A DNA stretch of 64,000 nt from Solen grandis. Taxonomy: Eukaryota > Mollusca > Bivalvia > Adapedonta > Solenidae. The number at the start of each line of letters is the position of its first letter. Position 1 is the first letter of the stretch. The stretch lies in contig CM037778.1 in assembly GCA_021229015.1 (NCBI GenBank), positions 83,068,669 to 83,132,668 on the forward strand, given 5' to 3'. The notes below the pieces were generated by a model. That model made no database searches. It was not told the origin of the DNA and worked only from the letters and a program-made list of their open reading frames with translations. A program made the translations under genes and the position numbers. Positions 1 to 12,767 of this stretch are shown here, in pieces.

Positions 1-427
1 AAACAACACTAAAAATTAATCGGATATTTCATGAAAATGATAGTATTTTTATGCAACATTAGTTGAGTGGCATAATACATTTTCGCGTGTTATTTTAAAC
101 TGGTGTTTGTCATTTACAATTCTTGTTTATCGAGTACAATTGTCGTATGTCGCCATCACAAAGCAACACACACATATAATTTTGCAGTACCCGAAGTCCA
201 TAAAAAAAGTTTTCAAGTTTGCGACTACATGACAGACAGGTAATACTTAAAAGTATTCTTCTTGGTAAAAGGTCTGCTTAAACATTGCGACAAAAATGTT
301 TGAAAGATCGCTGTTAACAGTATTCGACAAGCAATTGAACGAAGAAATATGTTTTTCGAATCATGCGACTCGTTAACTGAGGTAATTGCTTTTGCGAAAA
401 CCAATGATATCGCGATAGCGATTCTAG
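1..427 (+). mobile_element. 3' end of a Helitron-like element, family A
   Basis: This stretch ends with the palindrome ATCGCGATAGCGAT followed directly by TCTAG and then T at 427/428. The same terminal arrangement, a short hairpin then CTAG then T, closes the family A copies at 4314, 5685 and 8292. About 200 bases before the end it carries one unit of the repeat that is tandem at 3745-4314 (key words GCGACAAAAATGTTTGAAAG and GAACGAAGAAAT). A hairpin followed by CTRR at the 3' end is the known signature of Helitrons. No Rep/helicase coding is present, so this is a non-autonomous copy whose 5' part lies outside the window. Confidence 0.55.
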
Positions 428-954
428 TTATTATTATTTTTCTAACCCTTTTTTGTGAACGGCATATCACCATGATAGAAAAAAGCCACAATTATGAAAT
501 TTTTACCAGTTCCTTATATTTATCTGATTTTGATCCTAACGTTGAGAAAATTTTCATTTTTGTCTTATTTTTGCCGCTAGGGGGCGCTTTGAAAAAAATC
601 AACAAATGCTAATAACTCTGTTATTTGAGGTCCGATTCAGATGTGGTTTTTTGCATTGTGTTCCTTGTCAAAAGCCTAATCAAATATGATAGGTTTCTAA
701 AATCTGCGTATATAAAACTTTTTGACTACGGAAGGTTGAAAGTTCGAAATTCGCAAAAAACAGTGAAAATGAGGGTAGGTCTACAAAAAAAGTGCCCATT
801 TTTATTGGAATTGAGATAAAAGAATTTTGTTTGTTGCATATGATTTGCAAGACATATACGCACAAAATATATGGGGTGGCGAATTCAGAAAATGCATGGT
901 TTGTCCACAGTATGCGGTCAAACTTAACCAAATTTTCGAAAAATCAACAATTTC

Positions 955-3260
955 AAGCATGACTTTTAAGGTTATTTGCAGCTCCTGACTTTATTTTTTA
1001 TTCAATCTTCATCATTTTTTCACTGTTCATGCATTTTTATAAAACAAATAAAATCATAGAAAAAAAGTCACCATAATATGCAAAGGTCAAGGTCATATAC
1101 CAATTATTATTATTTATATCGGCATAAAATAGCTCCAAATCTAAAAATATTTTATATTAAGTATATGAACAAAAGTTTTAGTCTGTGAAAAGGTGTTTCC
1201 ATTGGTGTTTAGTTTTTGAAGATCGGACTTCATTTGATCAAATGACCACAGTCGAAAGTTTGATCCTTTTATCAAACAATTGTATATCCATATGTTTCCG
1301 CTTTTTTGCTGCTCCTGACTTTATTTTTTGTTCAATCTTCATCATTATTTCACTGTTTATGCATTTTTATAAAACAAAAAAATTCATAGAAATAAATCAC
1401 CCATAATATGCAAAGGTCAAGGTTATATACCAATTATTATTATTTATATCGGCATAAAATAGCTCCAAATCTAAAAATATTTTATATAAAGTATATGAAC
1501 AAAAGTTTTAGTTTGTGAAGAGTTCTTTCCATTGGTGTTTAGTTTTTGAAGATCAGACTTCATTTGATCAAATTACCACAGTCCAAAGTTTGATCCTTTT
1601 ATCAAACAATTGTAAATCCGTATGTTTCCTCTTTTTTGCAGCTCCTGACCTTATTTTTTGTTCAATCTTCATCATTTTTTCACTGTTTATGCATTTAAAT
1701 AATAAAAATAAACTCATAGTAAATAACGATGAAAGTATGCAAAGGTCAAGGTCATAATACCGATTATTGTTATTTTTATCGGCACGAAATAGCTACAAAT
1801 CTAAAAATATTTTATAGAAAGTATATGAACAAAAGTTTTAGTTTGTGAAGAGTTCTTTCCATTGGTGTTTAGTTTTTGAAGATCGGACTTCATTTTATCA
1901 AATTACCACAGTCCAAAGTTTGATCCTTTTATCAACCAATTGTAAATCCGTATGTTTCCTCTTTTTTGCAGCTCCTGACCTTATTTTTTGTTCAATCTTC
2001 ATTATTTTTTCACTGTTTATGCATTTAAATAATAGAAATAAACTCATAGTAAATAACGATGAGAGTATGCAAAGGTCAAGGTCATAATACCTATTATTGT
2101 TACTTTTATCGGCACGAAATAGCTTCAAATCTAAAAAGTATATGAACAAAAGTTTTAGTCTGTGAAGAGGTCTTTCCATTGGTGTTTAGTTTTTGAAGAT
2201 CGGACTTCATTTGATCAAATGACCACAGTCAAAAGTTTGATCCCCTTATCAAACAATTGTATATCCATATGTTTACTCTTTTTTGCTGCTCCTGACTTTA
2301 TTTTTTGTTCAATCTTCATCATTATTTCACTGTTTATGCATTTTTATAAAACAAATATAATCATAGAAAAAAAATATCAAGCATAATATGCAAAGGTCAA
2401 GGTCATATACCAATTATTATTATTTTTATCGGCATAAAATAGCCCCAAATCTAAAATTTTTTTATAAAAGTATATGAACAAAAGTTTTAGTCTGTCAAGA
2501 GATCTTTCCATTGGTGTTTAGTTTTTGAAAATCGGACTTCATTTGATCAAATGACCACAGTCCAAAGTTTGATCCTCTTATCAAACAATTGTATATCCAT
2601 ATGTTTCCTCTTTTTTGCTGCTCCTGACTTTATTTTTTGTTCAATCTTCATCATTGTGTCACTGTTTATGCATTTTTATAAAACAAATAAAACCATAGAA
2701 AAAAAAAACAAGCATAATATGCAAAGGTCAAGGTCATATACGAATTATTATTATTTTTATCGGCATAAAATAGCTCCAAATCTAAAAATATTTTTAGAAA
2801 GCATATGAACAAAAGTTTTAGTCTGTGAAGAGATCTTTCCATTAATGTTTAGTTTTTGAAGATCGGACTTCATTTGATCAAATGACCACAGTCCAAAGTT
2901 TGATCCTCTTATCAAACAATTGTATATCCATATGTTTCCTCTTCTTTGCTGCTCCTGACTTTATTTTTTGTTCAATCTTCATCATTATTTCACTGTTTAT
3001 GCATTTTTAGAAAACAAATAAAATCATAGAAAAAAAGTCACCATAATATGCAAAGGTCAAGGTCATATACCAATTATTATTATTTTTATCGGCATAAAAT
3101 AGCTCCAAATCTAAAAATATTTTATAGAAAGTATATGAACAAAAGTTTTAGTCTGTGAAGAGATCTTTCCATTGGTGTTTAGTTTTTGAAGATCGGACTT
3201 GATTTGGTCATTTTACGGCAGTCCAAGTTTTGATCCTCTTTAGAACAATTGTAAATCAGT
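955..3260 (+). repeat. ~330 bp tandem array (about seven units)
   Basis: The phrase GGTGTTTAGTTTTTGAAGATCGG recurs close to 1205, 1535, 1865, 2182, 2512, 2845 and 3175, giving a period of about 330 bp, with one shorter unit. Each unit also contains GCAAAGGTCAAGGTCATA and TTTTTTGCTGCTCCTGAC. Units fall into two sequence subtypes: one has ATTTAAATAATAAAAATAAAC, the other ATTTTTATAAAACAAATAAAA. Two neighbouring units of the first subtype (about 1515-2110) are nearly identical, indicating recent local duplication. Confidence 0.85.
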
Positions 3261-3744
3261 TTTTATTCTTCAAATTGTGATATATAAGGAATAGAATGTT
3301 TCACTAGTGCGACTTGTATACTTGATTGAACCATTTGCTGCATTGCTAGGTACCTAATAGTAAAATTTTAATCAGTTTTGGTTCTCATTTTGCCGCTTGG
3401 GGGAAATTAGCTTGAAATCACTATTAATATTTAAAAAAAAAATGAAGTCTGATTTTTATGCGATTTTTTTTGCATTTGTATTTTTTTTTTTTTCAATTTG
3501 AAATGACACAAAAAAGATAATGCGATATTTCATAAAAATGATAGTAATTCAATGCAACAGTTGTTCGTAATAGTGTTGACTGGCATATTGCATTGTCGTG
3601 TGTCATTTTATACTGTTGTTTGTCGTTTGCAATTGTTGTTTATCGAATACAATTGTCATTTGTCTCCATCATAAAGCTAAACACACATATAACATTGCAG
3701 TACCCGAAGTCCGTAAAAAATGTTTTCAAGTTTACGACTACATA

Positions 3745-4314
3745 ATAGACAGGTAATACTCAAAAGTATTCTTCTTGGTAAAAAGTCTGATTATACATTG
3801 CGACAAAAATGTTTGAATGATCACTGTTAACAGTATTCAACAAGCCATTGAACGAAGAAATGTTTTTTGAATCATGCGACTCATGAACTGAATGGAATTG
3901 CTTTCGTGAAAACTGATGATATCGCGATTTCATAACTGACAGGTAATACTCAACAATACTCTCTTGGGTAAAAAGTCTCTTAAACATTGCGACAAAACGT
4001 TTAAAGATCACTGTTAACAGTATCAACAAGCAATTGAACGAAGAAATGTTTTTCGAATCATGCGACTCGTGAACTGAATGGAATTGCTTTCATGAAAACC
4101 GATGATATCGCGACTACATAACTGATAGGTAATACTCAAAAATCTTCTTTTGGGTAAAAAGTCTTCTTAAACATTGCGACAAAAGTGTTTGAAAGATCGC
4201 TGTTAACATTATAAACAAGCCATTGAACGAAGAAATATTTTTCGAATCATGCGACTCGTGAACTGAATGGAATTGCTTTTGCGAAAACCGATGATATCGC
4301 GATTGCGATTCTAG
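3745..4314 (+). repeat. ~190 bp tandem repeat, three units
   Basis: Three head-to-tail units share AAACATTGCGACAAAA, AGATCRCTGTTAACA and TGCGACTCGTGAACTGAATG. Each unit ends near the GATATCGCGA word that also forms the terminal hairpin of the element. A fourth, separate unit lies at about 230-427. The array therefore looks like amplification of the element's own 3' end. Confidence 0.75.
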
Positions 4315-5685
4315 TTAGGTTTTCGCATCGCTGGGCGAAAACCTATTGTTCTTCTTCTGTTTTATTTTTTTTTTTATTATTTTTCCGCCGGTTTTTGTGA
4401 ACGGCATATCGCCATGATAGAAAAAAGGCACAATTATGAAATTTCTACCAGTTTTTTCTAATTATATGAACTTAATCCTTACGTTGAGAAAAATTTAATT
4501 TTTGTCTTACTTTTCCCGCCAGGGGGCGTTTTGCATGAAATTTATTAATGGCTAATAACTCACTTATTTGAGGTCCGATTTAAATGCGGTTTTTTGCATT
4601 CTGTTCCTTGTTGATAGCCAAATAAAATATGATAGGTTTCGAGGGTATGTGTCGCTGAAAGTATTTGAGCTACAGAAGGTTGAAAGTTCGAACCTCGCAA
4701 AATACTGTGCAAATGAGGGTAGGTCTACGAAAAACCTATCCATTTTTCTTAGAGATCAGATAGAAGAATTCTGTTTGCTGCAAATGATTTGCAAGACATA
4801 TACGCACAAAATATATGGGGTGGCGAATTTAGGAAATGTATGGTTTGTCCTCTGGAAACGGTCAAACTTCACTAAATTTTAGGAAAATTTAAAGTTTCAA
4901 AAACATGTTTTTTATCGCTCCTGACTTTATTTTTTGTTAATTCTTCATGATATTTTCACAAGTTATGTATTGTCATGTCTCAAAGGGGATCACAATTAAA
5001 AAGTTAAAAAATAAATGAAAAGGTCAAGGTCATATTACGATTATTGTGTTTTTATTCGGCCACAAATAGCTCCAAAACTAAAAATATTTCATTGAGAGTA
5101 TATGAACAAAAGTTTTAGTACTTAAAGAGTTCTTTCCAATGATGTTTAGTTTTTGAAGATCGGACTTGATTTGGTCATTATACGGCAGTCCAAAGTTTGA
5201 TCCTGTTTGGGAATAATTGTAAATCAGGTTTTATGCTTCAAATTCTGATACATAAGAATAAAAAGTTTGACATGTGCGACTAGTATACTTGATTGAACTA
5301 TTTGCTGCTTTGCTAGGTACCTAACAGTAAAATTTTAATCAATTTTCTTTCTCATTTTGCCGCTAGAGGGCGCTTTTTTTGAAATCATTCTTTTGCTTAT
5401 AACTCAAAAAGTTGAAGTCCGATTCGAATGCGGTTTCTTGCATTCTGTTCCCTGTTGATAGCCTAATAACATATGATAGGATTCGAGGGTCCGTGTGGCT
5501 GAAAGCTTTTGAGCTACGGAAGGTTGAATGTTCGAACCTCGCAAAAAAAAAAACTGTGCAAATGAGGGTAGGTCTTCAGAAACCCTTTCGTTCTGTTTCA
5601 TATTGAAAATTGTGGCTGAGTTGAAATAAAGTGTTCAAGTTGATTAGGTTAAAAGCGAAAACCGAGATACCGCTTGCGGTTCTAG
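4315..5685 (+). mobile_element. Helitron-like non-autonomous element, family A copy 2 (short form)
   Basis: This copy opens with a hairpin: AGGTTTTCGC and GCGAAAACCT around a short loop at 4317-4350, then a CTT-rich tract and GTGAACGGCATATCGCC. It closes at 5685 with AAAACCGAGATACCGCTTGCGGTTCTAG, a stem ACCGC/GCGGT before CTAG. It has a single copy of the internal unit instead of an array, so it may be close to the ancestral form. It contains no coding sequence that I recognise. Confidence 0.55.
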
Positions 5686-8292
5686 TTTTTTTTTTTTTTT
5701 TCTAACCCTTTTTTGTGAACGGCATAGCTCCGAGATGAGAAAAGCCACATCTATGAAACTTTTATCAGTAATAACCACGTTCTTGAAGATGATCCTAACG
5801 TCGAGATAGTTTTAATTTTTGTTTTGATTTTCCCGCCAGGGGGCGTTTTGTATGAAAATGTTTAATAAGCAATATCTCAATTATTTGAGGTCCGATTCAA
5901 ATGCGGTTTTGGCATAATGTACCTTGTAAATAGCCCAATAAAATATGATAGGTTCCAAAAATTTGCGTATATAAAACTTTCGTGCTACAAGAGGTTGAAA
6001 GTTCGAATCTCGCAAAAACTGTGAAATAAGGGTAGGTCTACCAAAAACGTGCCCATTTTATTCAGAGATGAGATAGAAGAATTTTGTTTAATGCATATGA
6101 TTCGCAAGACATATACGCACAAAATATATGGGGTGGCGAATTCGGGAAATGCATGGTTTGTCCACAGTACGCGGTCAAACTTAACCAATTTTTTCGAAAA
6201 ATCAACATTTTCAAAGCATGACTTTTAAGGTTATTTGCAGCTCCTGACTTTAGTTTTTGTTCAATCTTCATCATTATTTCACTGTTTATGCATTTTTATT
6301 ATACAAATAAAATCATAGAAAAAAAAACAGCGAAGATATGCAAAGGTCAAGGTCATACACCAATTATTGTTATTTTTATCGGCATAAAATAGCTCTCAAT
6401 CTAAAAATATTTTATAGAAAGTATATGAACAAAAGTTTTAGTTTGTGAAGAGATCTTTCCATTAATGTTTAGTTTTTGAAGATCGGACTTCATTTGATCA
6501 AATTACCACAGTCCAAAATTTGATCCTTTTATCAAACAAGTGTAAATCCGTATGTTTCCTCTTTTTTGCTGCTCCTGACTTTATTTTTTGTTCAATCTTC
6601 ATCATTATTTCACTGTTTATGCATTTTTATTATACAAATAAAATCATAGAAAAAAACGATGAAAATATGCAAAGTCAAGGTCATAATACCGATTATTGTT
6701 ACAAAATAGCTTCAAATCCTAAAATAATTTATAGAAAGTATATGAACAAAAGTTTTAGTTTGTGAAGAGATCTTTCCATTGGTGTTTAGTTTTTGAAGAT
6801 TGGACTTCATTTGATCAAATTACCACAGTCCAAATTTTGATCCTTTTATCAAACAATTGTAAATCAGTATGTTTCCTCTTTTTTGCAGCTCCTGACTTTA
6901 TTTTTTGTTCAATCTTCATCATTTTTTCACTGTTTATGCATTTAAATAATACAAATAAACTCATAGTAAATAACGATGAAAATATGCAAAGGTCAAGGTC
7001 ATAATACCGATTATTGTTATTTTTATCGGCACAAAATAGCTTCAAATCCTAAAATAATTTATAGAAAGTATATGAACAAAAGTTTTAGTTTGTGAAGAGA
7101 TCTTTCCATTGGTGTTTAGTTTTTGAAGATTGGACTTCATTTGATCAAATTACCACAGTCCAAATTTTGATCCTTTTATCAAACAATTGTAAATCCGTAT
7201 GTTTCCTCTTTTTTGCAGCTCCTGACTTTATTTTTTGTTCAATCTTCATCATGTTTTCACTGTTTATGCATTTAAATAATACAAATAAACTCATAGTAAA
7301 TAACGATGAAAATATGCAAAGGTCAAGGTTATAATACCGATTATTGTTATTTTTATCGGCACAAAATATCTTCAAATCTAAAAATATTTTTATAGAAAGT
7401 ATATGAACAAAAGTTTTAGTTCGTGAAGAGATCGTTCTAATGATGTTTAGTTTTTGAAGATCGGACTTCATTTGATCAATTTACAACAGTCCAAACTTTG
7501 ATCCTTTATCGAAAAATCGTAAATCAGTTTGTTATCTGAATTATATTTGCATTATTTAATTTGCTTAACATATATACAGAGAATATTTGGGTAAGCGAGT
7601 TAAGGGTATGTATTGTTTGTTAACAGCATGCGGCAAACGTCACTAATCCGATGAATTACAATTTCAAAAACATAAGTTTTTAGTGTGTGTCTTTTTCTTT
7701 GTCTCTTTGTTCAAGTTTCATCATTTTCTCCAGTGGTTGTATAATTTTATGATACACAAATTCTCATAAATCAAAAATTAAACAGTATTTTCATTGGTCA
7801 AGGTTATATAACGATAATTGCCATTTTCTTTAGCTCAAAATAGATCCAAATTTCTTGCGTGTTCATTCTCTAAGCAATCACTTTTAAACTTAATCACAGT
7901 GTTCTTTCCTAAATTCGGGCAAGAAGGTTAACAAATGTTATCAGCCTATTATATATTGAGTTTTTCCCCCATGAATATTAAAAAAGAAGAAAAAAAATAT
8001 CGCACTTCATTTCTTATCTTCAAACTTTATATTTTCTTTTTTTTTACCACACTCTCTCGATCAAATTCGATTAAGGCTGTTATCATCAAATAACGTCAGG
8101 AGATATCCCTTTGTAATATAATACACGATTGTTTTGTATTAAGTATCTTCTTTTTTCAAACTTTCTATTTGACTTTTATATGTTAATAATATTCGAATAA
8201 AGTTAATATCAATCAATTATGTCTGCAGTTGAAACCAGTACTCTACTAGTCAAGTTAAAAGCGAAAACCAAGATGCCGCTTTGCGGTTCTAG
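5686..8292 (+). mobile_element. Helitron-like non-autonomous element, family A copy 3
   Basis: The copy begins with a T-run and CTAACCCTTTTTTGTGAACGG directly after the CTAG end of copy 2. It ends at 8292 with ATGCCGCTTTGCGGTTCTAG. About four ~330 bp units lie at roughly 6230-7510, with repeated phrases near 6472, 6781, 7111 and 7441. Two of them (about 6745-7330) are almost identical. Short open frames here are repeats of the same unit and are not annotated as genes. Confidence 0.55.
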
Positions 8293-8308
8293 TTTTCTTC
8301 TTCTTCTT

Positions 8309-8339
<31 letters not shown>

Positions 8340-8345
8340 TTATTA
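8293..8345 (+). repeat. CTT microsatellite at the start of a family B element
   Basis: A near-perfect (TTC)n run of about 45 bases passes into TTATTATTATTC and then CTTCCTCTTATATTTGTGTTA. The same passage from a hairpin-CTAG end into (TTCTT)n and then CTTGTATTTGTGTTA occurs at 13214. The microsatellite is thus part of the element junction and not an independent repeat. Confidence 0.85.
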
Positions 8346-9685
8346 TTCTTTTTTTCTTCCTCTTATATTTGTGTTAATTTTGAGGTGTTGCCATTGACTC
8401 AGAACAATGAAAATTTTATGGCATATATTTCAAACCATGAGCTTTCGGATGCAATAAATTTTATATTCATATGACGTTATATAACGTCAGATTCGACGTC
8501 AGATGAAAAAGTTTGTACGCGGTCTACAGCCATTATTTCTGGACCAATTTTCATCAAAATTTCACAGAATGTGTATGTTAGGCTCTAGTTGTGCATCCCG
8601 GTGTCCGTTTTACCAAATTCGAAAAGGCAAGAGTTTTATGGCGAATCCAAGATTCGAACTAATGACGTCAAATTTCAAATGCGTATAAAATCGCTTCCAG
8701 AAAAGCTAGAAAGCTGAAATTTGGACTGAATATTAATTTATAGGTTTTCTTTAAATTCTAAAAAGATGAACACCAAATGACGTCACATGACGTCATAATG
8801 CAAATAAAACTTTCGTATTAAGACTTAACGGTTTTAAGCCCTGTAGGCTTCATTTTTTGTATGATTTGCTTGAAATTTTGTCTGAAGATGCAGTATTAGA
8901 TTCTATGGAGCCATGTCACTTTCGTTTCCGGCAAATCCCAAAGGTCAAGGTCATATATCAATTATCGGCTTTTTCTTCGGCCTTAAATATCTCAAAAACG
9001 GTAAATATTCTATCGAGACACTTTGCGTATAATTTGTAGTGCTTAGAAAGACCTTTCAGATGATATTTAGTTTTTGATGATCGGGATTGAATTGGTTGAG
9101 TTATGGCCAAAGATTGATGGAGTAATGGGAAAAAAACGAAATTCGTGTATGTAGCTTTGGTGAATTTTTCATTTTTCAGGTGGTTTAAGAGCTTGTATCT
9201 CAAAAAGTATTAGTAATATTCCTAAACATAAAGCGTGTGAAATGTAGAGAATTTTCAGACGATTATTTTGGTACCTTAAGTTTTGAAATTAAACAAAGTA
9301 TAAGGAAGTTACATCAGAAATAAAAAATTAAACATGTAGAATTTCAGCGATTCTGCCGTGTTGTCAAAGTTCTACGGCTAATATCTCAAAGCTCATTAGA
9401 AATAAGTCGACACATTAAACGAGTGAGATGTAGAGAATTTTAGGACGATTATTTTGGTACCTAGTGTTTTAAAATTGATTAAAGTATAAGGAAGTTACAT
9501 CAAAATACGGATATAAATCCAAGTGTAAGAATTTTCGAGAAATATCCTACTTTCGCTTTCACGTTAATTGAAGCATTTTCGGAAAATATGTCAGTTTACA
9601 GCTATGTATTAGTCATATAAATTGCAAAAAAACTTTTTACTTATTTCATATTGATATTACTAGCTAAACAAGCGTACCCTTTCCG

Positions 9686-9990
9686 GTGGCCGAGTGGTTA
9701 GAGCGTCCGCCTCGGGAGCGGAAGGTCGTGGGTTCGATCCCCGACCCGACATACCAAAGTCGTAAAAAATGGTACTAATATAGCTCCCTTGCTTGGCGCT
9801 CAGCATATAAGGGTATTTGCAGGACTGGTTAGCGCGGTATCAGGATGATGTGACTGGGTGTGGTATCATGCCACATGTCTACGGCGTGATACTGCAGTGT
9901 GGTAGTCCTATACCCGCATGAAGTAGACATCGTGATTGGCTGAATTACTGTCGGTGGGACGTTAAACCCAACAAACAAACTGATATCATA
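9686..9990 (+). mobile_element. tRNA-derived SINE (family 1)
   Basis: The head has a perfect polymerase III box A, TGGCCGAGTGG, and box B, GGTTCGATCCC, spaced as in a tRNA. The acceptor stem does not close, so it is not a functional tRNA gene. The body continues with GGCGCTCAGCATATAAGGGTA and GTGACTGGGTGTGGTATCATG and ends near GTGGGACGTTAAACCCAACAAAC. The same body recurs inverted at 10196-10440 and split at 51055-51480, which supports a mobile family. Confidence 0.75.
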
Positions 9991-10195
9991 TATAGCAGTG
10001 TTTACTACACCGATCCCTACACACGAGGTGTGCACACAGGCGCATGTTGACATCTTTTGTAAACATTTATTAAAGTTGCTTAAATAATCATGTTTATAGA
10101 TAAACATTTACATAAGAATGAGGAGTTTCGGAAATATTTTTTGCAAAGGGACTCCTAAGGAAAGAAAAAGATGCTAAATTAAATACTAAAATACA

Positions 10196-10440
10196 AGTAT
10201 AGTTTATTAGGTTTAACGTCCCACCGACAGTATTTAAGTCTTTTGGAGACAATGTCTAATTGAGACAAATATAGTGTTGTCACACTGCACAGTATCACGT
10301 CGTAGACAGTTGGCATGATACCACACCCAGTCACATTATCCGGACACCGGGCCATCAGTCCTAGAACTACCCTTATTAAGCTGAGCGCCAACCAAGGGAG
10401 CTATACCAGTACCTATGTTTACGAATTTTGTAAATACAAG
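10196..10440 (-). mobile_element. SINE family 1, second copy, 5' truncated
   Basis: Read on the minus strand, this has the body of the SINE at 9686: AAGGGAGCTATA..., GTGACTGGGTGTGGTATCATG and GTCGGTGGGACGTTAAACC. It stops before the tRNA-like head. It lies about 200 bases from the plus-strand copy in the opposite direction, making a loose inverted pair. Confidence 0.7.
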
Positions 10441-10849
10441 AACTGAATAATTGATATAACGTTTTTAAACAACTTACAGAACATGTTTCATCTCGTTTGA
10501 TTTGGTATTTCCGGGGTATTCCTAGCCTTGATATCTTCCGCTGACACCGACTTTTTTAAACGATTATTTTTTACATATTTCGTTCTTTCCTTAATGTCAA
10601 TCAGTTGATATTTTCTGATTTCTCAACTAATTCAAACAAGATAAATAAATAAAAAAACAGCCATCACATAAATTGATTGAAATCTGAAAAAGAAATGAGT
10701 CGACGGTCAAAAAATGCGAGAAATTTATGTGTTACATCCATATTTGGAAAGCACGTGCACGTGTGTGAATACTTTAACAACACGCTGACTAACACTTATA
10801 TGGCGCCATCTTCTAATATAGCAGCATAACGTAGTAATAGGGCGGGGCA

Positions 10850-12480
10850 AACTCTAAGTTAGTCAGTGTAAATTAAGTATAGGTTAGTGATTTTTTAGTA
10901 AGCATTAAGTCCATTAAATCGGTGTGGCGCGGCAAAGCCGCGCGACCGATTTAATGGACTAAATCAAACTAACCTACTTAGTGTTTGAAATTATGTTTTG
11001 AAATTTAAAGCAGTCGCACATTCCAAATATAGTATTGATTTTTTAGACTCCGCCCTATCAACCTGTTCCCGGCGTGAATTACATCACGTGACATGTACCA
11101 TGTTATGTCAAAGGTCAATGCGTCGCTCTAGCTGTGTATATCTGTGTAGATCTACGCTCCAAATGAGCATTGAACCGGAAGCCGACTTTGATCTCTTCGG
11201 CAAAAAAGTGGTGATTGAAATTTGAATAAAAGATACTGTTTAGAAAGGTTCATATATCTGCACCTATATATGTTGTGTTTTGGACATTATTTTTTTTTTA
11301 TTTAAGTAACCCTTGTTTGTAAGTGTTTTTTTTTTTCTTCTCTTCTCATTATTTATATACATTTTTAATTTGAATTTATTTAATCGGATATTTACTTAAT
11401 CGCTTTGTTTAGTAATTAGTTATATATTGCCCATTCTGTGTTAACATGTGTAGACATTGAAATTACACAAGTGTCTTTAAAGCGATGACCGATACTAATG
11501 TTGTTAGAACTTGTGGTCAAACCCTCTTACTTATTTTTAAAATCTTCAATGTTGTATCATCATTACTTAGGCAATAATACATGTTTAAACTAAACTAAGC
11601 GGAAGGGTAGAGTTCTTTTGTTATTTTGGATTAATCAGAATCCTGGTGAGTAAATGTTTGTTCTCTAAGGTTGCTGTGTATTATTTTTTGTCGATGTTCA
11701 TGCGTTCACATCAAAAATCCCTGTAACACGTTACACATGCGTGGACTAAGACCACAATTTAAATTTACTATATGTTCTATATAAGCATATATACAAATGA
11801 CAATTTCTGTAAGGGACATTGGCATCCAAACTTACCCTCATTAGATAGATATATTCAAGAGAAATAATTCTGTACATTTTAAACATGGAGTCACCCGACT
11901 ACTTTTTGACCTATTTAAGGCCAAATAACATGCGTATGAATTTAGTGCACCGGTCGGCCATTTCACGCCAATTTTATCAAAAATTCCCCCCTCAGTAATG
12001 CTAAACTATTAAGATTGTTGTCCAATAAGGCCTCCAAATTGGGCATTTTATGACTATTTTAACTGTTCTATAGAATTCAATTCTTTATTGCATGTCTTTC
12101 AGTCAAAATCTCACCTTAATTCAGCATTAAATAGGGTCACTTTTTTCTGTGTAGTCACATCCGGTAACCAAGGGCAGGTAATTGTGGTCTTAGTCTATTT
12201 TGGTGAACACATAAAGCTCCGCTTCTCGACACATCTTGACGCACATGCGCAGTGAAGGTGCTTGAAGCTGGTTTTAAATTGATCAGTTGATTTAGCGGAA
12301 TAGTGTTTAGTGACAAGTTGATGCCGATTAAATGAATTAAATGGAGACAAAATTTTGAAAAAAAATGGAATGATTTCATTGGACAAAATATAATTTCAAA
12401 CACTAAGAGAGAATTTAACAGTTAAGAAGCCGTCACTCGCTACGCTCGTTCTGGCTTCTTAACTGTTAAATTCTCTCTTA
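10850..12480 (+). mobile_element. Hairpin-bearing element with short terminal inverted repeats
   Basis: TTAGTGTTTGAAATTATGTTTT at about 10979 recurs inverted at about 12380-12405, so the core is roughly 1.4 kb with short inverted ends. Outside the left end is a 16 bp stem (10908-10923 with 10945-10960) enclosing a second GC-rich hairpin. Outside the right end is a perfect 28 bp stem (see the separate entry). Most of this unit recurs inverted at 53090-54040, including the left hairpin. No transposase is visible, so it must be non-autonomous. Confidence 0.6.
12404..12480. repeat. Perfect 28 bp-stem hairpin with 21-nt loop
   Basis: The arms 12404-12431 and 12453-12480 are exact reverse complements (TAAGAGAGAATTTAACAG... 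and the mirror). The loop 12432-12452 is GTCACTCGCTACGCTCGTTCT. The right end of the inverted copy at 53090 lacks it, so the hairpin is not a fixed part of the element. Confidence 0.9.
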
Positions 12481-12767
12481 ATAAACACTAACTATAACGA
12501 ATACAGTCGTCTCCATCGTATGTACAAGCATTATTGAAATTTAACTCACGAGGCTACACGCGTCGACGAATCTATTGCAAGGTAGCATTTACGGTTTTAT
12601 TCCCGCGACTGTACACGAAATTAAAAAAAAAAGAATTTTGATATGCAGAATTAATAGGTTTAAGTTTAATTGCTTATATTTTGAAAACCTATAAAACTAG
12701 ACCCCAAACATGCTACAATTGAATTGTAGGGATTTTCAGGACATTTATTTTGGTACCTAGAATACTA

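Larger units (their letters stand above)
428..4314 (+). mobile_element. Helitron-like non-autonomous element, family A copy 1
   Basis: The copy starts immediately after the CTAG end of the preceding element with a TTATTATTATTTTTCTAACCC tract. It ends at 4314 with ATCGCGATTGCGATTCTAG. Its body has the order seen in the other family A copies: a leader with GTGAACGGCATA, an AATTCAGAAAATGCATGGTTTG segment, then a ~330 bp tandem array and a 3' region with a ~190 bp repeat. Short open frames within it match one another only because they are copies of the tandem unit. They have no protein signature, so I call none of them genes. Assignment to Helitrons rests on the 3' end only. Confidence 0.55.

Noticed and set aside
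1185..2808. A set of similar 74-108 residue open frames (MKRSFHWCLVFEDRTSF-like)
   Set aside because: They recur at the 330 bp period of the tandem array on one strand, with shadows on the other. They have no start context or conserved protein outside the array.
9686..9760. Possible functional tRNA gene
   Set aside because: Box A and box B are perfect, but the acceptor stem does not pair. A SINE body follows, with other copies in the window.
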